Part shown: in pieces, positions 44,561-52,582 of the stretch
Position numbering within the stretch: position 1 is the first letter of the stretch
Layout: every line of letters starts with the position of its first letter
Assembly: GCA_041941305.1 (NCBI GenBank)
Contig: JBGTQJ010000033.1
Span: 36,532 to 100,531, forward strand
DNA from: JANSWP01 sp041941305
GTDB taxonomy: Bacteria; Bacteroidota; Bacteroidia; Chitinophagales; Saprospiraceae
Length of the DNA: 64,000 nt
Direction of reading: 5' to 3'
Notes under the pieces: generated by a model
The model's input: the letters and a program-made list of their open reading frames with translations, nothing else
What the model was told of the DNA's origin: nothing
Database searches by the model: none
Position numbers and translations under genes: made by a program

Positions 44561-46048
44561 ATGGTTCAAACCAAAACCAAGTTGAAAACCTTCGAAAAAT
44601 CCCAATCCTACGCCAAAAGCAAGATTTGGAAATTACAAACTGAATACTACAAACGAGCAGGTATCGAAGCCTGGCGAAAAGATGAACTACCGCTATACAT
44701 CACAAGCAACCCTGTGATGGGGCAAACCTATGCGGAAATAGTATTTGGTTTATTGAAAGACCTGGCTCGGCAGGGGAAAAAAAAGGAAAAAGTATATTTA
44801 TTGGAGTTGGGTGCTGGGCACGGACAGTTTTGTTTTCACTTTCTGAAGTATTTGGAGAAATTGCTTTTTTTTAAAAATGAAGACTTACCACCATTTTGCT
44901 ACCTATTAAGTGATATTGCTATCGGGAATATTGAATTTATGGAAAGTCATCCGCGTCTGAAACCATTTATTGAAAGAGGCTGGTTGGATTTTGCCATTGT
45001 GGATGCCAATCATATTTCGGAAATATATTTGAGGGAATCACAAATAGAGTTGATACCTGGCACATTAAATCAACCTTTGGTTGTAGTTGGCAATTACTTT
45101 TTCGATTCCTTAGCTCATGAGCTTTATTACATTGAAAATAAGAAGCTGTTTCAAACTTTAGTCACCATTAACATTCCGGAGGGAATTGATACGAATGATC
45201 CGGTGGCAGTTTTTGAAAATTTCAAATTGGAATATGAAAATAGAGAATTGAAAGAATTGCCATATAGAGAAGCATATTTAAATCAGGTCCTGAAAGATTA
45301 TGTTGAAAGATATGACGAGGTGTATCTACCATTTGCGGAAGCTGGTTTAAGATGTTTGCATCAATTAAGACAGTTTTCATCTGGGGGGCTCTTATTATTA
45401 TCGGCAGATAAGGGACATCACAACGCGGAAGCACCTCTGGACAAAATTCCGCCTATAATAGTTACACACAAGAGTTTTTCACTATCTGTAAATTATCATA
45501 CCTATAAGCAATATTGTAATCTGGCAGGAGGCAGGGCAATGTTTCCAAGATATTTGCATTTCAATTTATGTGTGGCATGTTTGCTTTTTGCAAATGAGCC
45601 TGAAAAATTTGTAGAAACTACTCTTGGCCATGAACAGGCAGTTAATGAGTTTAACCCAGATGATTTTTTCTTAATCAAGCGGTTTGTTGAAAAGCATCAA
45701 AAAAAATTGTCTTGTGAAGATGTTATTGGTTTTTTGCGATTGAGTGGCTACGATGCAGACTTGTTTATTGAATTGCTGCCAAGGATTCGCAAGCTCATAA
45801 AAAAACTAACCGGTGAGGAACAATGGTCATTATTTCAGATGATGCAAAGAATTTGGGATCACTACTACCAAATTGAAGAAGACCAGAATTTAGCCTTTTA
45901 TATAGGAGCGCTTTTATATAAAATGAAATATTATCAACCTGCCATAATTTATTTTAATCATGCAATGAGTAATGGAAGTCAATCTAAAAAAGTATTAAAA
46001 TATTTAGCGAAAAGTAAAAAAGCCCTTACAAAGGTCAAAAAGGCTTGA
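44561..46048 (+). CDS. SAM-dependent methyltransferase-like protein with TPR-like C-terminus
   Basis: 495 residues. The N-terminal domain has a class I methyltransferase motif I (VYLLELGAGHGQF, near 85-97), followed by YLLSDIA and LVVVGNYFFDSLAHELYYIE, a layout reminiscent of MidA/NDUFAF7-type methyltransferases. The last ~70 residues (LAFYIGALLYKMKYYQPAII then YFNHAMSNG) look like a TPR hairpin pair. The substrate is unknown. It is the last gene before the S10 operon, about 160 bp upstream of rpsJ, and separates that operon from the putative cargo island. I do not see a direct tie to the eCIS. Confidence 0.7.
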   Translation: MVQTKTKLKTFEKSQSYAKSKIWKLQTEYYKRAGIEAWRKDELPLYITSNPVMGQTYAEIVFGLLKDLARQGKKKEKVYLLELGAGHGQFCFHFLKYLEKLLFFKNEDLPPFCYLLSDIAIGNIEFMESHPRLKPFIERGWLDFAIVDANHISEIYLRESQIELIPGTLNQPLVVVGNYFFDSLAHELYYIENKKLFQTLVTINIPEGIDTNDPVAVFENFKLEYENRELKELPYREAYLNQVLKDYVERYDEVYLPFAEAGLRCLHQLRQFSSGGLLLLSADKGHHNAEAPLDKIPPIIVTHKSFSLSVNYHTYKQYCNLAGGRAMFPRYLHFNLCVACLLFANEPEKFVETTLGHEQAVNEFNPDDFFLIKRFVEKHQKKLSCEDVIGFLRLSGYDADLFIELLPRIRKLIKKLTGEEQWSLFQMMQRIWDHYYQIEEDQNLAFYIGALLYKMKYYQPAIIYFNHAMSNGSQSKKVLKYLAKSKKALTKVKKA

Positions 46049-46126
46049 GCTGATTGATTTTTTAGCATTTGATTTTCAATGGTTTTTAGGAGTTTAAAAA
46101 ATAATTTAATTTCTTTCCATTTTCTT

Positions 46127-46156
46127 TTTGTAATTAAAATCAAAATCCTACCTTTG
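46127..46156 (+). promoter_or_regulatory. Bacteroidota promoter of the S10 operon
   Basis: TTTG at 46127-46130 and TACCTTTG at 46149-46156, 18 bp apart, match the -33 TTTG / -7 TAnnTTTG pattern. A G/C-rich discriminator (CGCCCGC) follows, and the start codon of rpsJ is 51 bp downstream. Confidence 0.8.
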
Positions 46157-46207
46157 CGCCCGCTTTGAGAAAAAGCGATAAAAAAACTTAAATTTTTTCA
46201 AAAGGTT

Positions 46208-46516
46208 ATGAATCAAAAAATCAGAATCAAACTCCGTTCCTACGACCACAACTTGGTTGACAAATCAACGGAGAAGATTGTGAAGACAGTTCGAAATAGT
46301 GGGGCTGTTGTAACTGGACCGATTCCGCTGCCGACTGAGAAAGAAATTTTTACTGTCCTGCGTTCACCGCACGTCAATAAAAAATCTCGGGAGCAGTTCC
46401 AGTTGCGCACACACAAGCGCCTGATCGAAATTTACACTCCTACCCAAAAGACAGTGGATGCATTGTCAAAATTGGAGCTTCCGAGTGGTGTTGACATTCA
46501 AGTTAAATTGACTTGA
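46208..46516 (+). CDS. rpsJ: 30S ribosomal protein S10
   Basis: 102 residues, full length. S10 binds the 30S head and also serves as NusE in antitermination. Family features: IRIKLRSYDHNLVDKSTEKI, GPIPLPTEK, the HVNKKSREQFQLRTHKR loop, and the C-terminal LPSGVDIQVKLT. First gene of the S10-spc-alpha cluster; in most Bacteroidota it is preceded by rpsL-rpsG-fusA, which are absent here. Confidence 0.99.
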   Translation: MNQKIRIKLRSYDHNLVDKSTEKIVKTVRNSGAVVTGPIPLPTEKEIFTVLRSPHVNKKSREQFQLRTHKRLIEIYTPTQKTVDALSKLELPSGVDIQVKLT

Positions 46517-46555
46517 TAAACAATCTCTTTCAAAGAGCGGTGTAAATTTCCTAAT

Positions 46556-46620
46556 TGATTAAGATTAACCGGATTGACGGGGTTGCATAAAATCGTTAAT
46601 CCTGAATCATAAGTCGTAAA
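46556..46620 (+). repeat. Heptamer-type hairpin between rpsJ and rplC
   Basis: Left arm GATTAAGATTAACC, right arm with 7-bp units ATCGTTA ATCCTGA ATCATAA GTCGTAA. Imperfect; the right arm ends about 10 bp before the rplC start. Confidence 0.6.
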
Positions 46621-46629
46621 TCAAACAAG

Positions 46630-47253
46630 ATGAACGGTTTGATTGGTAAAAAAATCGGAATGACCAGCATTTTCGATGAAGCTGGTCGAAATATAGCTTG
46701 CACAGTTGTTGAAGCCGGACCTTGTGTTGTGACCCAGGTCAAAACAGAAGATTCTGATGGATACAATGCCCTTCAAATGGGTTTTGGAGATGCCAAGGTA
46801 AAGAACACTACTAAACCGATGGCAGGTCATTTTGAAAAGGCCGGAACAGCTCCAAAACGCAAATTGGTGGAATTCAGAGATTTTGACGCTGTTGAAAAAG
46901 CGCAAGGTGAACTTGTGAAGTGTGATGAAATCTTTGAAGAGGGAGATTATGTAAGTGCAGTAGGTACTTCAAAGGGTAAAGGTTTCCAGGGTGTTGTAAA
47001 AAGACATGGTTTTGCCGGAGTAAATGATCAGACACACGGTCAGCACAATAGACAACGTGCTCCTGGAGCAATTGGTGCAGCTTCCTATCCTGCAAGAGTT
47101 TTTAAAGGAATGCGTATGGGAGGTCGAACTGGTGGCAATCGCGTTACCATTCAGAATTTGGAAATTGTGAAGATTTTTCCAGAAAAAAACCTGGTGCTTG
47201 TAAAAGGAGCAATTCCTGGGCACAAGGGATCTTATGTCATTCTTGAAAAATAA
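46630..47253 (+). CDS. rplC: 50S ribosomal protein L3
   Basis: 207 residues. L3 is an early-binding protein near the peptidyl-transferase centre. Signature: GLIGKKIGMTSIF at the start, SKGKGFQGVVKRHGF, the GQHNRQRAPGAIGA loop that reaches the PTC, and GMRMGGRTGGNRVT. Normal length and start. Confidence 0.99.
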   Translation: MNGLIGKKIGMTSIFDEAGRNIACTVVEAGPCVVTQVKTEDSDGYNALQMGFGDAKVKNTTKPMAGHFEKAGTAPKRKLVEFRDFDAVEKAQGELVKCDEIFEEGDYVSAVGTSKGKGFQGVVKRHGFAGVNDQTHGQHNRQRAPGAIGAASYPARVFKGMRMGGRTGGNRVTIQNLEIVKIFPEKNLVLVKGAIPGHKGSYVILEK

Positions 47254-47254
47254 A

Positions 47255-47324
47255 AGTGTTCAGACATTAATGTGTCTTTACCTTCAATGATTGAAATAAA
47301 AACACATTAATCAAAGTGAACACT
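47255..47324 (+). repeat. Long hairpin between rplC and rplD
   Basis: Two paired segments: AGTGTTCA (47255-47262) with TGAACACT (47317-47324), and ATTAATGTGT with ACACATTAAT inside. It is a long imperfect hairpin in the intergenic leader of rplD. Not heptameric. Confidence 0.75.
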
Positions 47325-47357
47325 CTCCCGAATATAGGGAAAGAATACGATAGAAAA

Positions 47358-47987
47358 ATGAAAATAGAAGTCGTAAATATTCAAGGTGAAAAAACAGGCA
47401 GAAGTGTAGACTTGCCTGACAATATATTTGGTGTAGAACCAAATGAGCATGCAGTTTGGCTTTATGTAAAGGCTTTCTTGGCAAATCAACGCCAGGGCAC
47501 ACACAAATCAAAGGAAAGAGGAGAGATTACAGGTTCTACCAAAAAAATTAAGCGACAAAAAGGGACTGGTACAGCTCGTGCTGGTGATATCAAAAGTCCA
47601 ATATTCAGAGGTGGAGGCCGAATTTTTGGTCCTAAACCTCGTAACTACCGTCAAAAATTGAATAAGAAAGTGAGAAGCCTTGCCAGAAAGTCTGTTTTGT
47701 CTGACAAAGCAATTAATGGCAACATTATGGTAGTTGAGGATTTTTCCTTTGATGCACCCAAAACCAGTGCCTATGTTGAAATTCTCAATAGTTTGAACTG
47801 TAGCGGTAAGAAGACAATGTTGGTGACTGCTGAGCATGACAGAGGATTGTATTTGTCCAGTCGCAATATTCAGAAAGCTGGTGTTTCTGCAGCCCAGGAT
47901 TTGAATGCCTATGAAATTTTGAATGCAAATACTTTAATTCTTTCTGAAGGTTCTATTGAGAAAATTAAAGAAACTTTTAACTCGTAA
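47358..47987 (+). CDS. rplD: 50S ribosomal protein L4
   Basis: 209 residues from ATG 47358 (MKIEVVNIQG), the start that fits the family; an upstream in-frame start at 47316 would add 14 unrelated residues. L4 lines the exit tunnel, and in E. coli represses its own operon. Visible: KGTGTARAGDIKSPIFRGGG, FGPKPRNYRQKLNKK, and the C-terminal NAYEILNANTLILSEGS. The hairpin just upstream (47255-47324) could be involved in leader control. Confidence 0.98.
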   Translation: MKIEVVNIQGEKTGRSVDLPDNIFGVEPNEHAVWLYVKAFLANQRQGTHKSKERGEITGSTKKIKRQKGTGTARAGDIKSPIFRGGGRIFGPKPRNYRQKLNKKVRSLARKSVLSDKAINGNIMVVEDFSFDAPKTSAYVEILNSLNCSGKKTMLVTAEHDRGLYLSSRNIQKAGVSAAQDLNAYEILNANTLILSEGSIEKIKETFNS

Positions 47988-47992
47988 TAGTC

Positions 47993-48289
47993 ATGGCAAA
48001 AGAAATTTTAATTAAGCCGATTATCACAGAAAAAGCGGATATGTTGACTGATAAGCTCAACCAATTCAGCTTCATTGTGAATAGCAAGGCAAATAAAATT
48101 GAAATTAAGAACGCTGTCAAAGAGTTGTATAACGTGGAAGTGGAGTCGGTGAATACACTTATTATGCCTGCAAAAGCCAAGACCCGTAATACGCGAGCTG
48201 GTTTGATAAAAGGCAGAGTATCTAGCTATAAAAAAGCGATAGTTACTTTGGCAGAAGGAGAAGAAATAGATTTCTTCGGAGATATTTAA
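47993..48289 (+). CDS. rplW: 50S ribosomal protein L23
   Basis: 98 residues. L23 sits at the tunnel exit and docks trigger factor and SRP. Signature: LIKPIITEKADMLT, YTFxVxxxANKxEIKxAVxxxYxV pattern (FSFIVNSKANKIEIKNAVKE), and MPAKAKTRNTRAGLIKGR. It starts 5 bp after rplD. Confidence 0.99.
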   Translation: MAKEILIKPIITEKADMLTDKLNQFSFIVNSKANKIEIKNAVKELYNVEVESVNTLIMPAKAKTRNTRAGLIKGRVSSYKKAIVTLAEGEEIDFFGDI

Positions 48290-48295
48290 TAAGCT

Positions 48296-48367
48296 AGTTC
48301 CCAGTTCCCAGTTCCCAGTTCCCAGTTTTGGTGGAACCGGGAACTGAGATCCGAGAACAGAGAACTC
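48296..48367 (+). repeat. Inverted heptamer array between rplW and rplB
   Basis: Left arm: four exact AGTTCCC units plus AGTT (48296-48327). Right arm: GAACCGG GAACTGA GATCCGA GAACAGA GAACT. Both arms keep a strict 7-bp register, and the right arm is the diverged reverse complement of the left. It would fold into a long hairpin ending 7 bp before rplB. Confidence 0.92.
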
Positions 48368-48374
48368 ATAGAAA

Positions 48375-49211
48375 ATGGCACTTAAAAAGTTTAATCCGAT
48401 AACGCCCGGAACTCGATTCAGAGTCGGAAATGCTTTTACAGAAGTTACAACCAGTGAGCCGGAAAAAAGCTTGACAGAAGGTTTGACTAAAAGTGGTGGC
48501 CGTAATAATTCTGGTCGCATGTCTGTAAGATATAGAGGTGGTGGACATAAGCGTCGTTATAGAGTTATTGATTTTAAGCGAAATAAAGATGGTGTTCCTG
48601 CAACTGTAAAAACCATCGAATACGATCCAAACCGCTCTGCTTATATTGCTTTGGTCTTGTATAAAGACGGAGAGAAAAGATATATCATTGCTCCTGATGG
48701 ATTGAAAGTTGGTGATGAGATTATGTCAGGTGAAAAAGCAACTCCAAATACAGGTAATACATTGTTCCTGGACAAAATTCCTTTGGGTGCTACCATTCAC
48801 GCTATCGAATTGGCTCCTGGTAAAGGAGCTGCAATGGCAAGATCGGCAGGTACTTATGGCGTTTTGATGGGACGAGAAGGTAAGTATGCAATTGTTAGAC
48901 TCCCTTCCGGAGAGGTAAGAAGAGTATTATTGACTTGTAGAGCAACAATAGGATCTACTTCAAACCCAGACCATGGATTGCAAGTATTGGGTAAAGCTGG
49001 TAGGAAAAGATGGTTGGGTAGAAGACCCAGAACCAGAGGTGTAGCTATGAACCCGGTTGATCACCCGATGGGTGGTGGTGAAGGTAGAGCCTCAGGAGGA
49101 CACCCGCGTTCACGTACTGGTATTATGGCAAAAGGTCAAAAAACCAGAAATAATAAGAAACACTCTAGTAAATTGATTATTTCTAAGAGAAAGAATAAAT
49201 CGAGAAAATAA
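48375..49211 (+). CDS. rplB: 50S ribosomal protein L2
   Basis: 278 residues, full length. L2 is essential for subunit joining and the peptidyl-transferase centre. Seen: KFNPITPGTRFR, GRNNSGRMSVRYRGGGHKRR (20 residues), and the conserved GVAMNPVDHPMGGGEGRASG loop with the key His. The C-terminus is basic (SKRKNKSRK). Confidence 0.99.
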   Translation: MALKKFNPITPGTRFRVGNAFTEVTTSEPEKSLTEGLTKSGGRNNSGRMSVRYRGGGHKRRYRVIDFKRNKDGVPATVKTIEYDPNRSAYIALVLYKDGEKRYIIAPDGLKVGDEIMSGEKATPNTGNTLFLDKIPLGATIHAIELAPGKGAAMARSAGTYGVLMGREGKYAIVRLPSGEVRRVLLTCRATIGSTSNPDHGLQVLGKAGRKRWLGRRPRTRGVAMNPVDHPMGGGEGRASGGHPRSRTGIMAKGQKTRNNKKHSSKLIISKRKNKSRK

Positions 49212-49218
49212 TATCCAA

Positions 49219-49291
49219 TGATAAATGATAAATGATGGATGATAAATTTTAAAAAATCATTCATTATTCATCAGTAATCATTCATCATTTA
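49219..49291 (+). repeat. Inverted heptamer array between rplB and rpsS
   Basis: Left arm ATGATAA ATGATAA ATGATGG ATGATAA; right arm built of ATCATTC/ATTATTC/ATCATTT-like units, ending about 5 bp before the rpsS start. Confidence 0.9.
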
Positions 49292-49295
49292 AGAA

Positions 49296-49565
49296 ATGGC
49301 TCGTTCAATAAAAAAAGGACCTTACGTTTTTCATAAGCTAATCAAAAAAGTCGAGAAAGCAAAAGAGAGTACGAAAAAGACAGTTATCAAAACCTGGTCC
49401 AGGTCATCGATGATAATTCCGGACATGGTAGGATTGACAATTGCAGTTCACAATGGAAAAACATTTGTTCCGGTATTTATCACAGAAAACATGGTAGGTC
49501 ACAAATTAGGCGAGTTTTCTCCTACTCGTCAGTTCAGAGGCCATGCTGGAAACCGTAAGAAATAA
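49296..49565 (+). CDS. rpsS: 30S ribosomal protein S19
   Basis: 89 residues. S19 lies in the 30S head and contacts S13 and the A-site. Signature: RSIKKGPYVFHKLIKKV, TWSRSSMIIPDMVGLTIAVHNG (in part), and HKLGEFSPTRQFRGHAG. Normal length. Confidence 0.99.
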   Translation: MARSIKKGPYVFHKLIKKVEKAKESTKKTVIKTWSRSSMIIPDMVGLTIAVHNGKTFVPVFITENMVGHKLGEFSPTRQFRGHAGNRKK

Positions 49566-49570
49566 AATCG

Positions 49571-49653
49571 GTTGACGGTTTTTGATTTTCGATCGTCCGT
49601 CTCAATTTTTTGGGCAGACTGATGGAAACCAACAACTGACAACTGACAACTGA
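49571..49653 (+). repeat. Heptamer array before rplV
   Basis: Three exact CAACTGA units at 49633-49653, with a weakly complementary GGTTGACGGTTT-type left arm from 49571. It ends 7 bp before the rplV start codon. Confidence 0.75.
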
Positions 49654-49660
49654 ATATAAA

Positions 49661-50047
49661 ATGGAAGCAGTTGCTAAACTTAGGAATTGTCCAATGTCTG
49701 CAAGAAAAATGAGATTAGTTGTAGACAATATTCGTGGGAAAAATGTAGATGAAGCATTGGATATTTTGCGCTTCACCAAGAAGGAAGCAGCAGAATGGGT
49801 TGAGAAAGTATTGCTTTCTGCTATCGCGAATTGGGAGTACAAATTGGATGGTATAGAGAGTGCCGATGACTACAATTTAATTGTAAAAGAGGCAAGAGTT
49901 GATGAAGGTACGATGTTGAAGAGATTTCGTCCAGCTCCACACGGTAGAGCGCACCGAATTCGCAAGCGAACCAATCATGTGACTTTGGTTGTAGAAAACC
50001 AAATTGAATTGGAGCGCGATGTGGAAGCATCTGATGAAGAAGAATAA
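49661..50047 (+). CDS. rplV: 50S ribosomal protein L22
   Basis: 128 residues. L22 lines the exit tunnel with L4. Seen: AKLRNCPMSARKMRLVVDNIRG, the ANWEYKLDG segment, and the beta-hairpin LKRFRPAPHGRAHRIRKRTNHVTLVV (in part). The C-terminus has an acidic tail (EASDEEE). Confidence 0.99.
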   Translation: MEAVAKLRNCPMSARKMRLVVDNIRGKNVDEALDILRFTKKEAAEWVEKVLLSAIANWEYKLDGIESADDYNLIVKEARVDEGTMLKRFRPAPHGRAHRIRKRTNHVTLVVENQIELERDVEASDEEE

Positions 50048-50050
50048 CAA

Positions 50051-50121
50051 ATGATAAATGATAAATGATAAATGATGAATTTATTCCATCAGTTATCATT
50101 TATCATTCATCATTCATCATT
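50051..50121 (+). repeat. Inverted heptamer array between rplV and rpsC
   Basis: Left arm: ATGATAA x3 then ATGATGA (50051-50078). Right arm: TTATCAT x2 then TCATCAT x2 (50093-50120). The arms are near-perfect reverse complements, giving a stem of roughly 28 bp ending 9 bp before rpsC. Confidence 0.93.
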
Positions 50122-50129
50122 ATAATAAA

Positions 50130-50894
50130 ATGGGTCAAAAGACGAATCCAATTGGTAATCGCTTAGGCATCATTAGAGGATGGGAATCTAACTGGTACGG
50201 AGGAAAAAACTTTTCTGCTAATGTGGTAGAAGATGATAAGATTCGTACCTACCTGAGAGCTCGTGTATCTAAAGGTGGGATAGCAAGGATCATTATTGAG
50301 CGTACGCTTAAGCGCATTACAGTGACCATTCATACCTCACGTCCTGGAATCATTATTGGTAAAGGCGGACAAGAAGTAGATAGAATTCGTGAAGAGTTGA
50401 AGAAGTTGTCTGGCAAGGATGTGCAAATTAATATCATTGAAATCCGCAAGCCGGAATTGGATGCCCATATCGTTGGTGAATCAATTGCCAAGCAGATTGA
50501 AGCTCGTATCAATTACCGTCGTGCAATAAAAATGTCTATTCAATCCACAATCAGAGCTGGTGCTGAAGGCATTAAAGTACGTATCTCTGGAAGATTGAAT
50601 GGTGCGGAGATGGCTCGTTCTGAGGAGTATAAAGAAGGTAGGACTCCATTGCATACCTTCCGTGCTGATATCGATTATGCCTTAACTGAAGCTTTAACCA
50701 TTTATGGTAAAATCGGAATTAAGGTCTGGATCTGTAAAGGCGAGGTACTAGGGAAACGAGACTTGTCTCCAAACGCAGGATTGGATAAAAAAGAACGTAA
50801 AGGTGGAGATCGTCGAGGCGGAAGAGGTGGAGATCGCCGAGGTGGAAGAGATCGTCGAGGTGGAAGAGGTGGCGGAAGAGGTCGCCGTGATTAA
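50130..50894 (+). CDS. rpsC: 30S ribosomal protein S3 with Arg/Gly-rich tail
   Basis: 254 residues. S3 forms part of the mRNA entry site. N-terminal MGQKTNPIGNRLGIIRGWES, KH domain with IIGKGGQEVDRI, and C-domain KVRISGRLNGAEMARSE and TFRADIDYA. The last ~40 residues form an unusual RGG-rich extension (GGDRRGGRGGDRRGGRD), longer than in E. coli, which could bind RNA. Confidence 0.99.
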   Translation: MGQKTNPIGNRLGIIRGWESNWYGGKNFSANVVEDDKIRTYLRARVSKGGIARIIIERTLKRITVTIHTSRPGIIIGKGGQEVDRIREELKKLSGKDVQINIIEIRKPELDAHIVGESIAKQIEARINYRRAIKMSIQSTIRAGAEGIKVRISGRLNGAEMARSEEYKEGRTPLHTFRADIDYALTEALTIYGKIGIKVWICKGEVLGKRDLSPNAGLDKKERKGGDRRGGRGGDRRGGRDRRGGRGGGRGRRD

Positions 50895-50896
50895 AA

Positions 50897-50931
50897 TTGA
50901 TTTTTTCATACATCACTTTTGAAAAAATCAA
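50897..50931 (+). repeat. Perfect 11-bp inverted repeat after rpsC
   Basis: TTGATTTTTTC (50897-50907) and GAAAAAATCAA (50921-50931) with a 13-nt loop, immediately downstream of the rpsC stop and directly upstream of the TACCTTTG box. It could stop or slow transcription from upstream, or act on the internal promoter. Confidence 0.6.
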
Positions 50932-50933
50932 CG

Positions 50934-50941
50934 TACCTTTG
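50934..50941 (+). promoter_or_regulatory. Probable internal promoter -7 box upstream of rplP
   Basis: TACCTTTG identical to the box upstream of rpsJ and followed by the same kind of G/C-rich start (CGCGGC). A well-spaced -33 TTTG is not evident (nearest ends only 12 bp upstream). The leader to rplP is about 100 nt and carries a 10-bp hairpin, TTTTTCAAAT/ATTTGAAAAA, at 50948-50990. Confidence 0.55.
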
Positions 50942-51042
50942 CGCGGCTTTTTCAAATCCTATTTTTTTTGAATTTAGATTATTTGAAAAATCAATCATAA
51001 TTGCCTGAAAATAAGGGTGATACAGATTAAAACACATAAAAA

Positions 51043-51462
51043 ATGTTACAACCGAAACGTACGAAATATCGCAAGCAGCAAAAAGGGCGAAACAGAGGAT
51101 TCGCGAAAAGAGGCACAACCGTTGCTTTTGGGACTTTCGGTTTGAAAGCAACCACAGGAGGACGCATTACCAACCGCCAAATAGAAGCGGCTCGTGTAGC
51201 GATGACTCGTTATATGAAAAGGGAAGGTAAAGTATGGATTCGAATTTTCCCAGATAAACCTATCACGGCTAAACCACAAGAGGTACGTATGGGTAAAGGA
51301 AAAGGAGCTTTGGATCACTGGGTAGCTCAGGTTCAACCGGGAAGAATCATGTTCGAAATCGACGGGGTTCCTTTCGAAACTGCGGCAGAGGCTTTGAGAT
51401 TGGCAGCTCAAAAATTGCCTGTCTTGACAAAAGTTTCTATCCGCCCGGATTACGTAGAATAA
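51043..51462 (+). CDS. rplP: 50S ribosomal protein L16
   Basis: 139 residues. L16 supports the A-site tRNA and late 50S maturation. Seen: MLQPKRTKYRKQQKGRNRG, FGTFGLKA, RYMKREGKVWIRIFPDKP, GKGKGALDHWVAQVQPGRIM (20 residues). The gene probably has its own promoter, so the second half of the S10 cluster may be made separately. Confidence 0.99.
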   Translation: MLQPKRTKYRKQQKGRNRGFAKRGTTVAFGTFGLKATTGGRITNRQIEAARVAMTRYMKREGKVWIRIFPDKPITAKPQEVRMGKGKGALDHWVAQVQPGRIMFEIDGVPFETAAEALRLAAQKLPVLTKVSIRPDYVE

Positions 51463-51544
51463 AATTTGTTTACAATTCTAAGTTTCCAATTCCAATTTAT
51501 GTTGGAGCTGTTAACTCAGGACTGTGAACTCAGACTTAAAAATA

Positions 51545-51802
51545 ATGGCTAGTAAAAAATTTTTGGAGCTTAAAGAATTCTCAAATGAGGATTTGGTTGC
51601 AGAGTTGAACGAAACAGAGGTTCAGTATCAAAAACTAAAATTTGATCACGCCATTAAAGGATTGGATAATCCTTTGGTTTTAAGAGAGGTACGCAGAGAT
51701 GTTGCCAGGTTGAAGACAGAAATGCGTCGAAGAGAATTGACAGAAATGTCAGAAGCTGAATTGGCAAATCGTTCAAAAATCAGAGCAAGAAGAAGAAAAT
51801 AA
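51545..51802 (+). CDS. rpmC: 50S ribosomal protein L29
   Basis: 85 residues from ATG 51545; an upstream frame-start at 51524 would add 7 residues unlike the family. L29 is a helical protein at the tunnel exit. Features: ELKEFSNEDLVAELNETE, YQKLKFDHAIKGLDNPLVLR, VRRDVARLKTEMRRREL. About 15-20 residues longer than the typical L29, because of a basic C-terminal tail. Confidence 0.96.
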   Translation: MASKKFLELKEFSNEDLVAELNETEVQYQKLKFDHAIKGLDNPLVLREVRRDVARLKTEMRRRELTEMSEAELANRSKIRARRRK

Positions 51803-51812
51803 TTTGGAGTCA

Positions 51813-51872
51813 CAAGTTCTCCGTGCTCAGTTCTTTTTAAGAACTATGGACAGGAACTTAGAACCCTGAACT
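51813..51872 (+). repeat. Inverted heptamer array between rpmC and rpsQ
   Basis: Left arm AAGTTCT CCGTGCT CAGTTCT; right arm AAGAACT ATGGACA GGAACTT AGAACCC TGAACT. Same repeat type as at 48296 and 53554. It ends 9 bp before rpsQ. Confidence 0.82.
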
Positions 51873-51881
51873 TTATAAAAA

Positions 51882-52139
51882 ATGACTGAAAGAAATCTTC
51901 GAAAAACGAGAACAGGGGTTGTAGTGAGCACTAGCATGGACAAATCCATTAGTGTTTTGGTTGAGCGTCGTTTGCGTCACCCAATTTATGGGAAGTATGT
52001 GAAAAAGACAAAGAAGTTCATGGCGCATGATGAGACAAATGATTGCAATGTGGGAGATACAGTACGTATCATGGAAACCCGCCCTTTAAGCAAACGCAAA
52101 AGATGGCGTTTGGTCGAAATTCTCGAAAGAGCGAAATAA
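51882..52139 (+). CDS. rpsQ: 30S ribosomal protein S17
   Basis: 85 residues, OB-fold protein binding 16S rRNA early. Signature: RNLRKTRTGVVVSTSMDKSI (20 residues), YGKYVKKTKKFMAHDE, GDTVRIMETRPLSKRKRWRL (20 residues). Normal length. Confidence 0.99.
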   Translation: MTERNLRKTRTGVVVSTSMDKSISVLVERRLRHPIYGKYVKKTKKFMAHDETNDCNVGDTVRIMETRPLSKRKRWRLVEILERAK

Positions 52140-52210
52140 ATTGTTCCAGGTCGGAAGCTCAAAGTATCAAAATTTGAACTTTTTACCTTAATCATTGAAC
52201 ATTAGAAAAA

Positions 52211-52576
52211 ATGATTCAACAGGAAAGTAAACTCAAGGTTGCAGATAATAGTGGAGCAAAAGAAGTGCTTTGCATCAGGGTTTTGGGTGGTTCCAAAAGA
52301 AGATATGCGTCTGTTGGTGACAAAATTGTAGTTACCGTTAAAGAAGCTTCCCCAGGTGGAATCAAAAAAGGAACAGTTACTCAAGCTGTTGTAGTAAGAA
52401 CCAAAAAAGAAATTCGAAGAAAAGACGGTTCCTATATCCGTTTTGATGACAATGCGGTAGTGCTATTGACACCAGCAGATGAGCCTAGAGGTACCCGTAT
52501 ATTCGGACCTGTGGCTCGAGAGCTTCGTGAAAGAGATTATATGAGAATTGTGTCTTTGGCACCTGAAGTACTATAA
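52211..52576 (+). CDS. rplN: 50S ribosomal protein L14
   Basis: 121 residues. L14 forms an intersubunit bridge. Seen: MIQQESKLKVADNSGAKEV, KGTVTQAVVVRTKKEIRR, FDDNAVVLL, GTRIFGPVARELRER. A terminator-like hairpin follows the stop codon. Confidence 0.99.
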   Translation: MIQQESKLKVADNSGAKEVLCIRVLGGSKRRYASVGDKIVVTVKEASPGGIKKGTVTQAVVVRTKKEIRRKDGSYIRFDDNAVVLLTPADEPRGTRIFGPVARELRERDYMRIVSLAPEVL

Positions 52577-52582
52577 TTAACT

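Noticed and set aside
48008..48520. Minus-strand frame across rplW, the heptamer array and rplB
   Set aside because: It runs through two certain ribosomal genes, has no family likeness and overlaps the repeat.
48296..50121. Tandem repeats that might be a CRISPR array
   Set aside because: Units are 7 bp, contiguous, without unique spacers, and arranged as inverted arms; no cas genes are present.
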